A stretch of DNA of 64,000 bases from Marsupella aquatica (taxonomy: Eukaryota; Marchantiophyta), in the NCBI GenBank assembly GCA_973895155.1, contig OZ316898.1, positions 248,001-312,000 on the forward strand. Reading direction: 5' to 3'. Both the position numbers and the translations under genes were made by a program. Every line of letters starts with the position of its first letter. Within the stretch, counting starts at the first letter, position 1. Under the pieces are notes generated by a model that did not search any database, was not told the DNA's origin, and worked only from the letters and a program-made list of their open reading frames with translations. Positions 53,062 through 64,000 of the stretch are shown here, piece by piece.

Positions 53062-56000
53062 GTGGAAGCAGATACTGACAATCAACTCAAGAAGGGTATG
53101 AGCAACGTCAATCAAGCTGCTCATTTTTGGGGATGCCTGTTAGAACGGGCAACTAAGTACATTGGGACCTACAAGGACAAAGAATCAGAGAGAGCGGCTC
53201 GAGAATGGCAGGAGCTCGCTCGGCTGTGGGAGCTGCAAAAGTCTGCTTTTTAGGAGGAAAATTCATTACGGCTGAATTCTTGTGGATGCCTACTGCCGAC
53301 AAACTCGACGATCTTTTGTTTTGTGAGAACAAGATAGTCGGCATCCGGGAGGCCATCAACCGCTGCAACGACATACACTGGGAGTTGAAGGGTAGCACGG
53401 AGGGGTGGACGAAGGCAACCGTGCTAGGAGAAACATCCATGGCAGCCGCTATGAAGAGGAAAGGGAACAACAACGAAGAAGCCACCCCTGCGAAAAGAAT
53501 GAGGTCGGTGGCACCCAGGAAACCAGCAGAGTAGGGAAGCAGGAGGCAGGCGGAAGCCGAAGAGGAGGAGGTTGACCCTGTCAATGCCGTTCCAACAAGA
53601 GATGACACCTGGAAAGGCTGGACGGCGACCCTCCCTGAGGAGGTGCAATTACACTTTGCGCGGGAAGAGGATGCATGCTTTACGGCTATGCAAACTCGGA
53701 AATACCAGGGCTTCATGGCCGGATCTGGCTTGTCCAGAAGCATTCGTAAAGTTACCATGGCTGAAGCCGGAGGTGCCAGATTTAGACTTACTGGAATTCG
53801 TGGGATCATGGGAGCCCGAGACCAATTCCACAAGGGTGTATGGGAAGGATTTCTATCTCACTCCCCGGGTGATTGCTGAAGTGTTTGGCTTGCCGATGGG
53901 CAATAAGACCAAAGTAGATACCAGGAAGACCTTGCCAGACAAGGAGTTCTGGTCGTTTCCAGGGCCATCAACAAAGAATGGCTTCTTCCAAAACACCTGC
54001 ACAAACCCGCACATAAGAGAAATGATTCATTTCTTGCGGGTGACCATGCATTGTAACTTGCCAAGGGCAGAGATCGGCAAGGCACAGGTCTATCTGGCGG
54101 AGAGGCCAGACCCAAGCCGAGACTACAACGGGTACCTCCTCAACCAACTAAAGAAGATCTTGAAGGAGGAACGACTGGTGATCGGCATGGGAAGCATGTC
54201 CCGGCTTGGTTATCACATGCCGCTGTTGTGCCGGTATGCCCGAAGTCAGATATTCACCCCGGTATTGCCCCTGCAGGCAAGAGCACCAGAGGAGGTTCCG
54301 GAACCGAGGCCGGCAATAGAGAAACCGACCCAGCCTGATAGTCCTACAATGGAGCAGGTGTTTAGACCGAGGAAGGAGGACTTGCCGATGCAACAACCAG
54401 GCATGCAGAATCTGCTGAAATTGCTGGAGAAGGAAAGGAGAACGGCAACGGCAACGGGACCAGTACAGAATACTGCTCCCGAAGTCGGCCTTAGCCAACT
54501 TACCAGGGAAAACCCCTTTACCGGGGCCAAGGAGAGAAGGAGGCCAAAACACGAGCCGGGAGTTTGAATGTATGTAGGAGCTTCAAGTCCCGAAGCCGAG
54601 GAAAAGCAGCCCAAAGCCCCTGGTCACGACAGGGAGAAGATGAGATCAACGTGGAAGCCGGAGGAACCAGGACCCGTGATCTGTGGGGTTGTGTTCACAG
54701 CAGGACCAGGACAGCAGAGGGGGGAGCCGATAGTCCAAGCCGAGGAGGAGACGGTAGAAGGCTCCGACAATGATGACTCTGGCTACGGGTCAGACCATCA
54801 TGTTCCAGGAATAAGGACCTGTGGCAGGTTCATCCCCACTCTTCCAAGAGTAGTTCGAGGGGACCTGAGCCAACAGAGCAGCCCGGAGTCTCCCCCACCA
54901 GATGTCGCTCCCCCGAGCTTTGACGCCATAAAACAGACGGCACAAGAGTTTCAGGAACGACTCAGGGTGGAAGAAGAGGCAGCCCTGGCTAGGGAGAAGG
55001 ATTTACCAGGAGGAGAATGGCCAGAGGACATCCGGCGGCTTGCAGAAAAACGAAGCAGCCCGCCAGCCACGATAGAAGAAATTTGCAAGGCTGCTTGGGA
55101 ACAAAGGCCGCGGTGGATGATGCCGATGACTTCTGCTCACTCCGCCTATGCTAAAGAACGAGCCATGGAGTACAGGGAGATGTGTGGGGAACTTGCGCTC
55201 GGCATCTTTGGGGAGGAGTTGGAGCAGGGACCTTTTTTCTAGAGGGAAATGTTGGAGAAGCACCGATTAGAAGAAGCGGTGGCTTTGGAAAGAAGCAAGA
55301 AGGACGAGGTCATCCGTCGGCTTAGGGCAAGGGAAGCCGAGGTAGAAGTGTGGACCGGCTCAATATAGGGTATGTAAGGAACTTGTCAATTTTTTTGTTG
55401 TTTGTACAAGGAATAGTAAGAAAATTGTTGTAGTGTTAGCAAAGTATAATGAGAGTCCCCATAATTGGTGTCATGAGGAGAGAGTACTCTCATTATACTC
55501 AGAGAAGGGAAAGGGCGCTGAAGGGGGAACTCGAGGATATCCGCGGAGCCCTTGAGTAGAAGGAGGCCGAGTTAGGGAAATCCTATCAGGCAATTATCGA
55601 GCTGCGGCAGGAGCTCACATCCATGATGGCCAGCTTCAAGGCTGACCTCTACGAGAAAGACGACCAGCTTGACCAGACTTATGCCAAGATGAATAAAATG
55701 GAGTCTGAGGTCGTTACGGAGCTCGACAAGGAGCTGAGAGCAACCCAGGAGGAGAGGGCTACCTTAAAGAAGGAATTGGAGGAAGCCCAGAAGGAGCGGG
55801 AGGAGGCGCGCAAGGACCTAGATGAATTGCAAGAGGAGTTGGAAGAAAGCACGCGGAAGATGGAGAACTTACAACGGCGAGCCGACAACCAAATGGAGCG
55901 GCTGAAGAAACAGGCCGCAGTATTTAAGTGCTTGGCTTCCTCAGGTCCAACTCCAATTGGGGCAACCAAGTTACCAGGAGTAGTACTGGCCGAAGGACAA

Positions 56001-56420
56001 GCCGAGACACTCGCACCGGTACCGGAAGTAAGTGGCAAGGGGAAGGGGCCAGCTGCCGAACCAAAGAAGAAGAAGAAGCGGAAACCTTTTGGGTCAGGGA
56101 GTAATATGGCTCCTCAAGCCGTCGTGACCAAGGAGGTAAACCCAACACCAACCTCAGGCAGGGTCACGGCAGAGGATCCAACTGCCCTAGAAGGCGGGGA
56201 TGATGAAGCCGGGGCCAGGATACTCGGTGATGAAGCCGGGGTACCGGACCCACCACTAGAACATGTCGGGGAGGCCGTGGCCGATGTTGAGGCCGAAGCC
56301 GAGGGTGGACCCAGTCAGGCCGATGGAGAGTTGACTCGATCTGGAGCAGGTAATCTGTCAGAGGATGGACCTACGGTAGTGGCTGCGGAGGAAGAGTTGG
56401 GGGCGTCCATTAAGGACTAG
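53062..56420 (+). pseudogene. Accessory ORF of the first family C unit, frameshifted
   Basis: Same protein as at 59752-62979 but broken. A one-base loss near 53250 (GCTTTTTAGG against GCTTTCTTAGG) shifts the frame, and a TAG lies at 53532-53534. The LPW domain (VKLPWLKPEVPD ... VIAEVFGLPMG) is open at about 53735-54250, with TGA at 54565-54567 next. The coiled coil is interrupted by an LTR fragment near 55352 and continues open at 55623-56420 (KMESEVVTELDKELRATQEER), ending with a Glu/Ala-rich tail and TAG. Useful as a comparison to date changes in the other copies. Confidence 0.75.
55352..55498 (+). repeat. Fragment of an element F-type LTR inside the C unit
   Basis: TGTGGACCGGCTCAATATAGG and the following 60 bases parallel the start of the F LTR at 25439. 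It replaces about 240 bp that the 59637 copy still has, so it is an insertion combined with a deletion. Confidence 0.6.
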
Positions 56421-56651
56421 ACACTGCTGCCATGATGGTGGTGGAGGGCCGCTCCTTTTAAGGAGGGCGGACATGGAGGGAGGAGGCGTGAGTAGGCAGG
56501 GCGGGCTCAGATCTCCAAGTTTAGAATTAGGATCAGGACCAAGGGGCGGCCCTGACACTTAGCTTAGTGGGATTACGGATCCACTGGTAAGAGCAACACT
56601 TGTGCTCCTGCCTTGCTGTACATAGGTAGATTACAGTTAGGTAGATTAGGC

Positions 56652-58419
56652 TGTAATATAGTACATTAGTTAGAAATGATAGAAAAATTATAAATTTTGA
56701 ACTTTTTCTAAGTCAAAGGTGCAGTATAGCTACCTTTTGTAACCATTTAGATCGACTGGACACTTTATCTAATACCATGCTACACCAAAGACTACTTCCT
56801 GTTCTGGATCTTGAACGACAGCGGAAGTCCTTACCTTTCTATCGGCATCACACTCAGGATATGGATGCAATTCGAGAAGCTATTCAGACCAACACCTACA
56901 CCAGAGCTCAGCAACCAGATTCCATGGCGCTACTCCAACAAGATTAGCTCTACTACGACCATAGTTAAGTCATATAGATTTACGCAATTTTAGTTAAATA
57001 GGTAAAGTAGTCAGAAAAGTCTCATACTTTTCCAGGAGATAGTCCTTACGTAGTAGAACCTACCCTGAAAATCTCAACTCAAACCTACCTTTGGCTTGAA
57101 AGTTAAAAATATTTTAGTTTTGTTGTTTTCTACTTAGACGCGAAAGCGCTAATGCGCTTATGCGCCTATGAACTTATGCGCGCATGCGCCCAGCACTTAG
57201 AAAATTTTCCGGTTTTCGTTTTCTGTAACATTTTTAACACTTTTACCTATTTTATTGAGACACTTAGGCACCTCAAAAAAGTCTCATATTTTGTCAGCAT
57301 GAAGAATATACATCAGAGACCACTTCAGCAAAGTCTCACCTTTTTATGACTTTTAGTTTAGAAATTAAAATTTGGATAAAACCCCTATTCATTAGTTTTA
57401 CCCCAAATTCCCTTTTACAATAGTTAACACCTGAAATGTCTTTTAGTTAGCTTTTCATTCCAGGAACATTTCACTGAACCTTGGGTACTTCTGTAGTATG
57501 ATTTTATTATTTTACTTTTACCCTTGACCCTTGGGATTAGAAAGGGCATGTCCTTTCATTATCTTATTTCCCTTTGGTTCCTCCTACCCTACAAGTAGTT
57601 GAATTTCTGTCACTTTTAGTGTGAAGAAATTTCATGAGCGCTCAGTTGCAAGTCTGCAACTTTGTTACCTCCATTTGTAGCAAGCACTCTATGTTGTTGA
57701 TGAGTACTTAATACAAAGGATTTCTTCCCCTTCCTTGTATTTGAATGATTGAGATTTCAGACCAGAGAAGTAAAACTTTGTGATTGACGAATCTTTTGAA
57801 TGTGAGGAGATAGATTCCTTAATTGGTGAAGGCTATACATTCTTGAGTTCTTGATGCATATATTTTTGGCATAACATTGCTTGTGCACGAGGTGCAAAGA
57901 ATGTTATCACCCAATTACTTATGACTTTAAGTTGTTGATGATGGTGCTTGATATTTGTGACACAAAGTATCGATTGGATGCTGAAGTGATTGGTTGTTAA
58001 TCTTAACTTAGTACCTCGGAAGGAAAGGTTCGGATGTGTAGACGGCACCCTAACAACCATCCCAGTAAAGTATTTCATTCCAGAAATGTTCTTACAAGTT
58101 CAATACCTTAAATCATCTCAAATGAAGTTATGTTGAGGAGTCACCTTGGTTGTTTCCTAACTCCCTCACCATACCTCAAGATTTTCATTGTGTTTTGTTA
58201 ATTTTTTCCATTTGTTAATTTTATTTACAATGTTAAGTAGACATTCAAATCTATACCTTGCTGAGCAACCATAGTAAAAGGCTCACCTTTGTGTTTTTGT
58301 TACTTAAGTCATTCAAAAGTGCTAAATCATAGAAAATCATTCCTTACATGTCTTCCATGGGAACGAATACCGAGTTTTGGATCTTAGATGTTTATTTATG
58401 TCCCTAGTGTGATACTACA
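56652..58419. mobile_element. 1768-bp solo LTR, duplication TAGGC
   Basis: Starts TGTAATATAG and ends GTGATACTACA; the ends form a short inverted repeat (TGTARTAT). TAGGC lies on both sides (56647-56651 and 58420-58424). No coding region, so it is a solo LTR left by recombination between the two LTRs of a full element. Orientation not determined. A GC-rich cluster of GCGC words lies near 57135-57192. Confidence 0.88.
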
Positions 58420-59114
58420 TAGGCTTACACTGCAAGGAATTAGGCGGATCCACTACTAGGATAAGTACCTAGGCAACGGGGAGTTCAGGGCCTTCTTCCT
58501 TAGCAAGTTTTTAGTGCACCAGCAGGGCTGGGATCAAGTAGTTAAAGAAGCTCTCGGTTAGTTATGTTGTGACCCTTGTGTATATTCATGTTTCCTCATA
58601 CCTAAGAGATGAATAGAGTTGGCCTCACGGCTTAGTTCGCAGATCTTGTGTATGAGAAGTACTGTTTGTATGGCAAGTGCATGGTATAACTCAGTCAGAA
58701 GGAGTCATTTTGCTATTTGTGTGTCGCATTAACTTGTTTGAAGATTTCCCACATCGACCAAGAAGGGAGTAAGCAAGGTAGTAAGAGTTGGATGTGTCAA
58801 GCTGAGAGAGGTCTTAGCGGCTTACCCAAGCCAGTTGGGGATCATTCCGGTGGCGGAATCCAAACATACCTAAAGGAAAACCGAGAGAGGAGGACAAGGG
58901 AAGGCCTAGAATAGGTCGGCTACGTATCTCATGACCCGATGAAGGATCTGTCCAGTATATATGAGTAAAATGTTAATAGTAAAAGTAGTAGAAGGAAGTT
59001 AGCAGCGTCCCATGCCGCTAAGCCGCGAAATCGGCCTTGCCAAGAGCGAAACCTGCGGGAATCGGCTTGTGCAGAGGGGTTTCTTGGGTTTAGGGAGCCA
59101 TGGGACGCACCACA

Positions 59115-59636
59115 CCAATCTCCTCTATGGTCCAAGCCCTTGAAATGACCAGGCATCCGGTGGGGACTAAGTATGGGGAGACTAATGGGCAACAAGGCGC
59201 TAAGCTGGTGATGCACACTAAGGACTTAGACTAGTTTGGGACTTGTCGGATCATGGGAAGGGTCAGGCTCAAGGTGGACCGTCCGGACTTTGAATTCTGA
59301 GGGCTTGAGTGAGAGATCCTCTTAGGCCCAAGACTAACAAAGTTTACTTCATGCGCAACGGATGTTTGGCGCATGAGATACTACGTGATCTAGGTGTGGC
59401 CGCCCGGGACCCCCAAGGGACGACGAGTTCCGAGGGCCTGGGCATGAGCATTGGGTCGGTCCGATCACAAGAGGCTAAGGCACTCCGCCTACGGATGTCT
59501 AACTAGAAAGTTGTGAGCATAACAAGCTAGTTGCATGCCCATGTGTGTAGGTTGGAATCCAGGTGGGGGGCCAAAATATGGGGACCAAATAGGTTCACGG
59601 CTGGCAGGTCTACAAAAGCATATATGAGGGGACAAG
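59115..59636. other. 522-bp spacer between two family C units
   Basis: No primer binding site follows 59114, but a purine tract (GAGGGGACAAG) precedes the TGTG at 59637. It could be a remnant of an internal region or host DNA. A short inverted repeat (CATGCGC ... GCGCATG) lies near 59351. No ORF with a recognised domain. Confidence 0.4.
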
Positions 59637-62600
59637 TGTGATGCCTAGCCAAGAATCACTCGGCCAGTTAAGTGGGTAAAGCAGGAGTGCACCCTAGAAA
59701 CACCTTAGTATAGGGACAAAACAAGGAAAATATAAACAATTAGGGGCGACTATGGAACCCGGGCCGAGGCCGGAGGTAAGGACGCTGGGGGTGAAAACAA
59801 GATTAGGGTTAGGGCGCGCTAAGCATCGGCGGCTAGGAAGGATCAACGGAAGAAAGGACCGGAAGAGGAGAGGGGTAAGGTGCGCTTGCAGGAGATGGTG
59901 GCTCATTTGCGAGCACGAACTAGGCAGACGACTACGGGAGGCCAACTACTATTAGGTGCTTAGGCAAGCACTCGGGGAGAGAGTAGATACCGACGATCGA
60001 CCTAAGGAGGGTATGAGCAACGTCAATCAAGCGGCACATTTCTGGGGATGCCTGTTCGAACGGGCAACTGAGTACATCAAGACTTACGAGGACGAAGAAT
60101 CAGAAAGGGCAGCTTGAGAACGACAGGAGCTCGCTCGATTGTGGGAGCTGCAGAAGACGGCTTTCTTAGGAGGCGAACTCATCAAGGCCGAGTTCTTGTG
60201 GACTTCTACTTCCAATCAGCTCGACGATCTTCTATTTTGCGAAGACAGAATCATCGGCATTCGAGAGGCCATCAAGAACTGCAACGACATACACTGGGAA
60301 TTGAAGGGTAGCACGGAAAGGTGGACCCAGGCAACGGTGCTAGGAGAAACCTCCACGGCAGCCGAGATGAAGAGGAAGGGAGCCGTCAACGATGAAGCCA
60401 CCCCGGCAAAAAGAACGAGGTCGGCGGCACCAAAGAAGCCAGCCGAGCAGCAGAGCAGGAGGCAGGGAGAAGCCGAAGAGGAGGAGGTCGATCCCATCAA
60501 TGCCATTCCAACCAGGGATGACACCTGGAAGGGCTGGGCGGCAACCCTACCAGCGGAGGTGCAACTACATTTTGCACGGGAGGAGGATGCATGCTTTACG
60601 GCCATGCAGACCAAGAAGTACCAAGGCTTCATGGCCGGATCCGGCTTAGAGGCCTTTGTAAGATTACCATGGCTGAAGCCGAAGGTATCGGATTCAGACC
60701 TATTAGAATTCGTGGGGTCATGGGAACCCGAGACCAATTGCACGAGGATATATGGGAAGGATTTCTATCTTACTCCCAAGGTGATTGCCGAAGTGTTTGG
60801 CTTGCCGATAGGCAATAAGACCAAAGTTGATACCAGGAAGACCTTGCCTGACAAGGAGTTCCGGTCGTTCCCCGGGCCATCAACGAAGAATGGCTTCTTC
60901 CGGAACACCTGCACCAACCCGCACATAGGAGAGATGATCGACTTCTTGCGGGTGACCATGCATTGTAACTTGTCGAGGGCAGAGATCGGCAAGGCACAGG
61001 TCTATCTGGCAGAGAGGCCAGACCCAAGCCAGGACTACAATGGGTACCTCCTCAACCAATTGAAGAAGATCTTAAAGGAGGAGCAGCAGGTAATCGGCAT
61101 GGGGAGCGTGTCGCGGCTTGGCTATCACATGCCGTTGTTGTGCCGGTATGCCAGAGGTCAGACCTTTGCCCCAGTACTTCCCCTGTAGGTAAGGGCATCC
61201 AAGGAAGCTCCAGCACCAAGGCCGGTAGCAGAGAAGCCTCAACCACCTTTTAGCCCTACGATTGAGCAGGTGTTTAGGCCAAGGAAGGAAGACTTGCCGA
61301 TGCAGCAACCAAGCATACAGAATCTGCTGAAAATGCTGGAGAAGGAAAAGACGGCACCGGCATCGGCACCGGCTTCGGCAGCAGCACCAATACAGGACAC
61401 TGCCCCAGAGGTCAACCTAAGCAGAATCAGGCCAGAATCCAAGCCGGGTGTTTGAATGTACGTGGGAGTCTCAAGCTCTGAATCTGAGGCAGAATTGCCT
61501 GAAGCTCCTACCGACGAAGAGAGGGAGAAGCCGGAAGTCCAAGAAGTAGAGGAGGCAGTGGAGGACTGCAGCCATGATAACTCCGGCTATGGGTCGGACC
61601 ATCACGTTCCAGGAGTAAGGACCTGTGGCCGGTTTATCCCCACACTTCCAAGGGTAGTACGAGGGGACCCCAACCAGCAGAGTAGCCCTGAGTCTCCCCC
61701 ACCAGATGTTGCTCCCCCGAGCTTTGACGGCATAAAACAGACGGCGCAGGAATTTCAGGAGTGAATCAGGCAGGAAGAGGAGGCAGCCCTGGCTAGGGAA
61801 AAGGATTTGCCAGGAGGAGATTGGCCGGAGGACATCAGGCGGCTAGCCAAAAAAGGAAGCAAACCTCTAGCCACGATTGAAGAGATCCACAAGACGGTTT
61901 GGGAGTAGAGGCCGCGATGGGCGATGCCGATCACTTCTACTTATTCCACCTACGCTAAGAATAGAGCCATGGAGTATGGTGAGATGTGTGGGGAACTTGC
62001 GCTCGGCATCTTTGGGGAGGAGTTGGAGGTAGGACCCTTTTTCCATAGGGAGCAGTTGGAGAAGCACCAATTAGAAGAAGCGGTGGCTTTAGAGAGAAGC
62101 AAGAAGGACGAGGTCATCCGACGGCTTAGGAGGATGGAAGCCGAGATTGAAGATCTAAGGGCGGCCAAGAAAGCCCAAGATGAACTGCGGATTAAGCGGC
62201 ATGAGCTGAACATCATGTAGGGGCAGTTGGACACAGTGCAGGCTGATAATCAGATTATCAAGGATAAACTGACTCAGACCCAGGGAGAATTGGCCGACGC
62301 AATCAAGGACAGAGAGAAATGGAAGAAGGAGCTGAGAAACGCAGAGGAGGCCCATATAGCAGTCAACAACCGGGTCACGGCGGAGACTCAGAGAAGGGAG
62401 AGGGCACTGAAGGGAGAGCTCGAGAAAATCCGCGGAGCCCTTGAACAGAAGGAGGCCGAGTTAGGGAAATCCTATCAAGGGATTATTGCGCTACAGCAGG
62501 AGCTTGCGTCCCTGTCGGCCAGCTTCAAGGCCGACCTGCGGGAGAAGGACGCCCAGCTCGACCAGACTTATGCCAAGATGAATAACATGGAGTCTGAGGT

Positions 62601-64000
62601 CGTAGCGGAGCTCGACAAGGAGCTAAGAGCAACCCGGGAGGAGAGGGCTACCACCAAGAAGGAATTGGAGGAAGCCCACAGGGAATTGGAGGAAGCCAAA
62701 AACGAGCTGGAGAAGGCACGTAAGGACCTGGATGAGACCCAAGAGGAGTTGGAGGAAATCACGAGGAAGATGGAGAACCTACAGCGGCGGGCCAACAACC
62801 AAACTGAGCGGTTGAAGAAACAAGCCGCAGTATTTAAATGCTTAGCTGCATCAGGTCCATCTCCCGTTGGGGCAAACCAGTTACCAGGGGTGGTAATTAC
62901 CGAAGGACCAGCCGTATCCCAGATCCACCTCTTGAGCAGGCCGGGGAGACAGTGGCTGAAGCCGAGGCTGAGGCCGTAGTCGAGAATGAATCCTGAGCCG
63001 ATGCCGAAGCCGAGGGTGGGCCCAGTCAGGCCGATGAAAAGTTGACTCGGTCAGAGGCAGGTAATCTGTCAGAGGACGGACCAACGGCAGTGGTTGCGGA
63101 GGAAGCATTGGGGGCGTCCATTGAGGATCCACCACCGGTGTTGTGACGGTGCAAGGGCGCCGTTCCTTTTAGGAAGGGCGGACGTGGAGGTAGGAGGCGT
63201 GAGTGGGCAGGGCGGGCGCTGATCTCCAAGTTTAGGATTAGGATCAGGACCAGGAGCGGCCCTGACACTTAGCTTAGTGGGATTGCGGTTCCACTGGTAG
63301 GAGCAACACTTGTGCTCCTGCCTTGCTGTACATAGGTAGATTCGGGCAGGTAGATTACTGTTAGGTAGATTAGGCTTACGCTGCAAAGAATTAGGCGGAT
63401 CCACTACCAGGATAAGTACCTGGGCAGCGGGGAGCTCAGGGCCTCTTCTTTAGCAAGTTTTTAGTTTGCACCAGCCGGGCTGGGATCAAGTAGTAAGAGA
63501 AGCTCTCGGTTAGTCATACCGTGACCTTGTGTATATTCATGTTTCCTCATGCCTAAGAGCTGAATAGAGTTGGCCTCACGGCTTAGTTCGCAGAGCTTGT
63601 GTATGAGATGTACTGTTTGTATGGCAAGTGCATGGTATGACTCAGTCAGAAGGAGTCATTTTGCTATTTGTGTGTCGCATTAACTTGTGTGAAGAGTGCC
63701 CACATCAACCAGAAGGAAGGAAAGTAAGCAAGGGAGTGGGAGTTGGATGTGTCAAGCTGAGAGAGGTCTTAGCGGCTTAACCAAGCCTATTGGGGATCAT
63801 TCCGGCGGCGGAATCCAAACATACCTAACCAGAAGGAGAGGAAGACAAGGGAAGGCCTAGATTAGGCCGGCTACGTATCTCATGACCCGATGAAGGATCT
63901 GTCCAGTATATGTGTGTAAAAGGCTAATAGTAATAGTAGAAGGAGGTTAGCAACGTCCCATGCCGCTAAGCCGCGGAAACGGCCTCGCCAAGCGCGAAAC
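59637..64000 (+). repeat. Family C LTR-like unit, second copy, runs off the right edge
   Basis: Starts TGTGATGCCTAGCC; similarity with the element A LTR begins exactly here. It carries the full-length accessory ORF and then the non-coding 3' part from 63263 (TGACACTTAGC). By comparison with A it should end about 60 bases beyond the window, giving roughly 4.4 kb. Confidence 0.75.
59752..62979 (+). pseudogene. Accessory ORF of the second family C unit: LPW domain and long coiled coil, many stops
   Basis: One continuous frame of about 1070 codons from ATG 59752 (MEPGPRPEVRTLG), broken by TAG 59953, TGA 60115, TAG 61186, TGA 61453, TGA 61762, TAG 61906 and TAG 62218. At five of these another copy in the window has the sense codon or its near relative (CAG or CGA; CAA at 61906). 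The globular domain has VRLPWLKPKV near codon 304, SWEPETNC, LTPKVIAEVFGLPIG near 349, NGFFRNTC and LGYHMPLLCRYA. From about codon 766 to 1026 a long coiled coil runs (EEAHRELEEAKNELEKARKD). The end is shifted by a deletion after VVITEG. Ancestral product unknown; plant mobile domain-like or putative plant transposon protein-like fold is my best guess. Confidence 0.78.

Larger units (their letters stand above)
52207..59114 (+). repeat. Family C LTR-like unit, first copy, with three secondary insertions
   Basis: Similar along its length to 59637-64000 and, reversed, to 19614-22578. It lacks the first 60 or so bases and starts directly at GAAACACCTTAG after element E RT. It ends ACGCACCACA at 59114. 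Inside are a MITE-like insert (52299-52874), an F-type LTR fragment (55352-55498) and a solo LTR (56652-58419). Removing the solo LTR leaves a 3' non-coding part of about 789 bp, close to the 796 bp of the element A copy. Confidence 0.75.

Noticed and set aside
53153-53833. 226-codon minus-strand ORF
   Set aside because: Antisense of the family C accessory ORF; an equivalent appears at 60216-60743 and 21475-22002, which follows from shared sequence, not an independent gene.
59805-59818. Telomere-like TTAGGG repeats
   Set aside because: Only about two units, within coding sequence shared by all C copies; not a telomere or interstitial array. The same applies to CCCTAACCC near 42187.

Overview
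This window is nuclear DNA from a land plant or close relative. The evidence is nested Ty3/gypsy LTR retrotransposons, a CACTA (En/Spm) DNA transposon of plant type (TNP2-like transposase with DUF4218/DUF4216-like parts and a Transposase_24-like partner), and a captured PHD gene resembling plant EDM2. I cannot name the species. I see no tRNA, rRNA, CRISPR array or bacterial-type gene, and no ordinary host gene I am sure of. Almost all 64 kb is mobile DNA inserted into mobile DNA.

Region by region. (1) 1-22578: element A, a minus-strand gypsy element that runs off the left edge. Its pol is split at 1813/15362 by a complete young element B (1814-15361, plus strand) with two 1390-bp LTRs differing at one base that I could find and a perfect 5-bp target duplication (CATAC). 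B encodes Gag-protease, Pol, and two extra 3' ORFs. (2) 22579-25033: repeat-rich DNA, then intron/exon-like sequence I cannot identify. (3) 25034-25690: the 3' end of gypsy element F and the start of its LTR, split by a 17.15-kb CACTA transposon (25691-42843, 3-bp duplication AAC). The CACTA carries its two transposition genes plus an F-box-like, a BRCT and an EDM2-like PHD gene, all on the minus strand. (4) 42847-44722: rest of the F LTR and unassigned sequence. (5) 44723-52206: decayed gypsy element E, truncated inside reverse transcriptase. (6) 52207-64000: two related long-terminal-repeat-like units (family C), the first broken by a MITE-like insert and by a 1768-bp solo LTR with duplication TAGGC.

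The most unusual observation is that in A, E and C a long accessory ORF lies inside what appears to be the LTR itself (about 3 to 4.4 kb, TGTGAYGCC start). The ORF encodes a globular domain marked by LPW and FGLP motifs, followed in E and the longer C copies by a long coiled coil. Element B carries a divergent version of the same domain between pol and its 3' LTR, directly downstream of a second copy of its polypurine tract, followed by a retropepsin-like domain whose catalytic Asp is replaced by Asn. B also carries arrays of 20-bp palindromes (GGACGCT...AGCGTCC) in its LTRs and non-coding segments, and joins gag to pol through a UGA followed by CAA UUA, the tobamovirus-type readthrough context.

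Element B looks intact and recently active. A is intact in gag and pol but decayed in the LTR ORF. E and C contain many in-frame stops, and every one I located is TAG or TGA and none is TAA, as expected from deamination of methylated CAG and CGA sites in silenced transposons.
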